64,000 nt of DNA from Saprospiraceae bacterium. GTDB taxonomy: Bacteria; Bacteroidota; Bacteroidia; Chitinophagales; Saprospiraceae. Under the pieces are notes generated by a model. The model was not told where the DNA came from and made no database searches. It worked only from the letters and a program-made list of their open reading frames with translations. Positions 62,599 to 64,000 of the stretch are shown one piece after another; position 1 is the first letter of the stretch, and every line of letters starts with the position of its first letter. Made by a program: the position numbers and the translations under genes. The DNA lies in contig JAHBTU010000001.1 in NCBI GenBank assembly GCA_019638455.1, positions 325,501 through 389,500 on the forward strand. Reading direction: 5' to 3'.

Positions 62599-62768
62599 TT
62601 TGCTCGATAGAATGGGCGAAAGTATGATTTCGATGAAAAACGCCCCGCAAAGATTTTTAGCGTTTAGGGGGACGATTGTGCGAACTTTACCGAACCGATA
62701 AGCCGCCTATGCCCGTATATTTTGTTTTACGAAGCGCAAGTTGTTTAACTTTTGAGCCTCCGTGTGTT

Positions 62769-62784
62769 TTTTGTTTAAACAAAA
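62769..62784. promoter_or_regulatory. Perfect 16-bp palindrome upstream of crtI
   Basis: TTTTGTTTAAACAAAA is a perfect palindrome that stands five bases before the -33 box of the crtI promoter. A second, imperfect one, AAGTTGTTTAACTT, is at 62739-62752. They are good candidates for a dimeric repressor or activator site; the protein is unknown. Confidence 0.5.
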
Positions 62785-62788
62785 TGGC

Positions 62789-62819
62789 TTTGTTCGTGTT
62801 TGAGCGGCTTGTAATATTG
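62789..62819 (+). promoter_or_regulatory. Candidate promoter of the crtI-type gene
   Basis: TTTG (62789-62792), a 19-base spacer and TAATATTG (62812-62819, one mismatch to TAnnTTTG). The start codon is 19 bases after the box, so the transcript would have a very short leader. Confidence 0.6.
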
Positions 62820-62837
62820 GTCACGTAAAAAAAGTCC

Positions 62838-64000
62838 ATGTCGAAAAAAGTAATAGTCATCGGTTCTGGTTTTTCAGGGTTGTCGGCTGCGTGCAATTTG
62901 GCCGCCGAGGGTTTTGATGTCACCGTTTTGGAAAAAAACGAGGTGCCGGGCGGTCGTGCGCGCCAATATGAAGCGGAGGGTTTTGTGTTCGACATGGGGC
63001 CGTCGTGGTATTGGATGCCCGATGTGTTTGAGCAATTTTTTGCCCGCTTTGGCAAGAAGGTCTCGGACTATTACGAATTGAAAAGGCTCAATCCATCATA
63101 CTCGGTTTGGTTCGGTGAAAATGAGCGCCTCGATGTGCCAGCCTCTATGGACGAGTTGGAGGCCATGTTCGAGCGGCTCGAGCCGGGTAGCCCGGCCAGT
63201 TTGCGCAAATTCCTGAAAGAGGCGGCATATAAGTATCGGGTGGGGATGACGGAATTTGTGCACAAGCCCAGCGATTCTATCATGGAGTTTGCGGATTGGC
63301 GCATCGCGTCCAGTTTGTTTCGGTTGCAGATGTTTACCTCACTCTCGAAACACGTTCGGAGTTTGTTTCGCAACGAAAAACTCATTCAGCTGCTCGAATT
63401 CCCGGTGCTTTTTCTGGGAGCCACGCCACAAAAAACGCCCGCGCTCTACAGTTTGATGAACTATGCCGATATGGCGCTCGGTACTTGGTATCCGCTCGGC
63501 GGGATGTTCAAAATCGTGGAAGGCATGGTATCGCTGGCACGCGAGCTGGGCGTGACATTCGAGTTGGGGCAAGAAGTGTCGCATATCTACGTCCCGAACG
63601 GCCATGCCACGCGGGTCAGCACCAAACAAGGCCGCGAATATCAAGCGGATGTGATAGTGGGGGGCGCTGATTATCACCACATAGACACTCAGTTGCTCGC
63701 TCCTCATGCGCGCAATTATTCCGAACAGTATTGGGAAAAGCGCACGCTCGCGCCTTCGTGTTTGCTCTATTACATTGGGGTGAACAGGCGCCTCGGCAAT
63801 TTGGAACACCACAATCTTTTCTTCGACGAGGATTTCGGCCAACACGCCAAAGAGATTTACGAAAGCCCTCAATGGCCCTCCAAGCCGCTTTTTTACGTCA
63901 GCGCCCCTTCCCAAACCGACCCCTCGGTCGCGCCAGCAGGGTGTGAGAACTTGTTTTTGCTCGTCCCCGTAGCGCCGGGGCTGAACGACACGCCCGAAAT
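62838..64000 (+). CDS. crtI: CrtI-type phytoene desaturase/carotenoid oxidoreductase, N-terminal part
   Basis: The frame from ATG 62838 stays open to the window end (387 codons seen), so the gene is truncated. It begins with the dinucleotide site VIVIGSGFSGLSAACNLAAEGFDVTVLEKNEVPGGRA (about 5-41) and continues with FVFDMGPSWYWMPDVFE, typical of the CrtI family of FAD-dependent carotenoid desaturases and isomerases. Further segments GATPQKTPALYSLMNYADM, GTWYPLGGMFKIVEGM and LAPSCLLYYIGVNRRL fit the same family. It likely works in carotenoid or flexirubin pigment synthesis. Whether it is the phytoene desaturase or a related ketolase/saturase cannot be told from this part. Confidence 0.88.
   Translation, partial: MSKKVIVIGSGFSGLSAACNLAAEGFDVTVLEKNEVPGGRARQYEAEGFVFDMGPSWYWMPDVFEQFFARFGKKVSDYYELKRLNPSYSVWFGENERLDVPASMDELEAMFERLEPGSPASLRKFLKEAAYKYRVGMTEFVHKPSDSIMEFADWRIASSLFRLQMFTSLSKHVRSLFRNEKLIQLLEFPVLFLGATPQKTPALYSLMNYADMALGTWYPLGGMFKIVEGMVSLARELGVTFELGQEVSHIYVPNGHATRVSTKQGREYQADVIVGGADYHHIDTQLLAPHARNYSEQYWEKRTLAPSCLLYYIGVNRRLGNLEHHNLFFDEDFGQHAKEIYESPQWPSKPLFYVSAPSQTDPSVAPAGCENLFLLVPVAPGLNDTPE

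Overview
The window reads as chromosome of a Bacteroidota bacterium, most likely of the Saprospirales/Saprospiraceae kind. Grounds: type IX secretion C-terminal sorting domains, a GLPGLI protein, OMP_b-brl and TonB-dependent receptors, a hybrid two-component regulator, many Cys-lipoproteins, promoter boxes of the TAnnTTTG type, no obvious Shine-Dalgarno sites, and a mur/fts gene order typical of the phylum. The lineage is inferred from gene content only.

Layout. 1-6.2 kb: the end of a sensor kinase with its LuxR-type regulator, a secreted protein, an outer-membrane barrel, then a leftward operon (OmpR regulator, kinase, vanadium-haloperoxidase-like lipoprotein). 6.4-12.2 kb: a second haloperoxidase paralogue divergent from that operon, a MORN-repeat lipoprotein, a FecA-like TonB receptor and two small genes. 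12.3-16.5 kb: a leftward pair (a barrel paralogue and a propeller-amidohydrolase). 16.6-23.8 kb: DUF2007 protein, a 479-bp octamer array, rdgB, a small secreted peptide, an OmpA protein, a large OMP_b-brl protein and a GLPGLI protein. 24.2-43.3 kb: the division and cell wall (dcw) cluster mraZ-rsmH-ftsL-ftsI-murE-mraY-murD-ftsW-murG-murC-ftsQ-ftsA-ftsZ, interrupted by two lipoproteins, a small membrane protein and a broken antisense Uma2 gene. 44-52.3 kb: a hybrid two-component regulator, a secreted propeller protein, and a TIR-membrane-FGE protein whose C-terminus looks like a diversity-generating-retroelement (DGR) variable region. 53-64 kb: KTSC protein, a gingipain-like T9SS protein, ftsE, sucC, a GMC oxidoreductase, a histidine kinase and the start of a CrtI-type desaturase.

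How the genes work together. The dcw genes make lipid II (murE, mraY, murD, murG, murC), polymerise it at the septum (ftsW, ftsI) and build the division machine (ftsL, ftsQ, ftsA, ftsZ). MraZ probably represses its own promoter through direct TGGGA boxes, and a second promoter just before ftsA can boost ftsA-ftsZ. MurE has the DNPR motif, which predicts meso-diaminopimelate peptidoglycan.

The most unusual feature is the intergenic DNA. Most gaps, above all in the dcw cluster, hold hairpins whose arms are short tandem repeats, or dispersed palindromes and repeats in several copies. Several of these overlap the stop codon of the upstream gene and encode its last residues, and one palindrome lies in frame inside murE. 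No CRISPR array, tRNA, rRNA or transposase was recognised.
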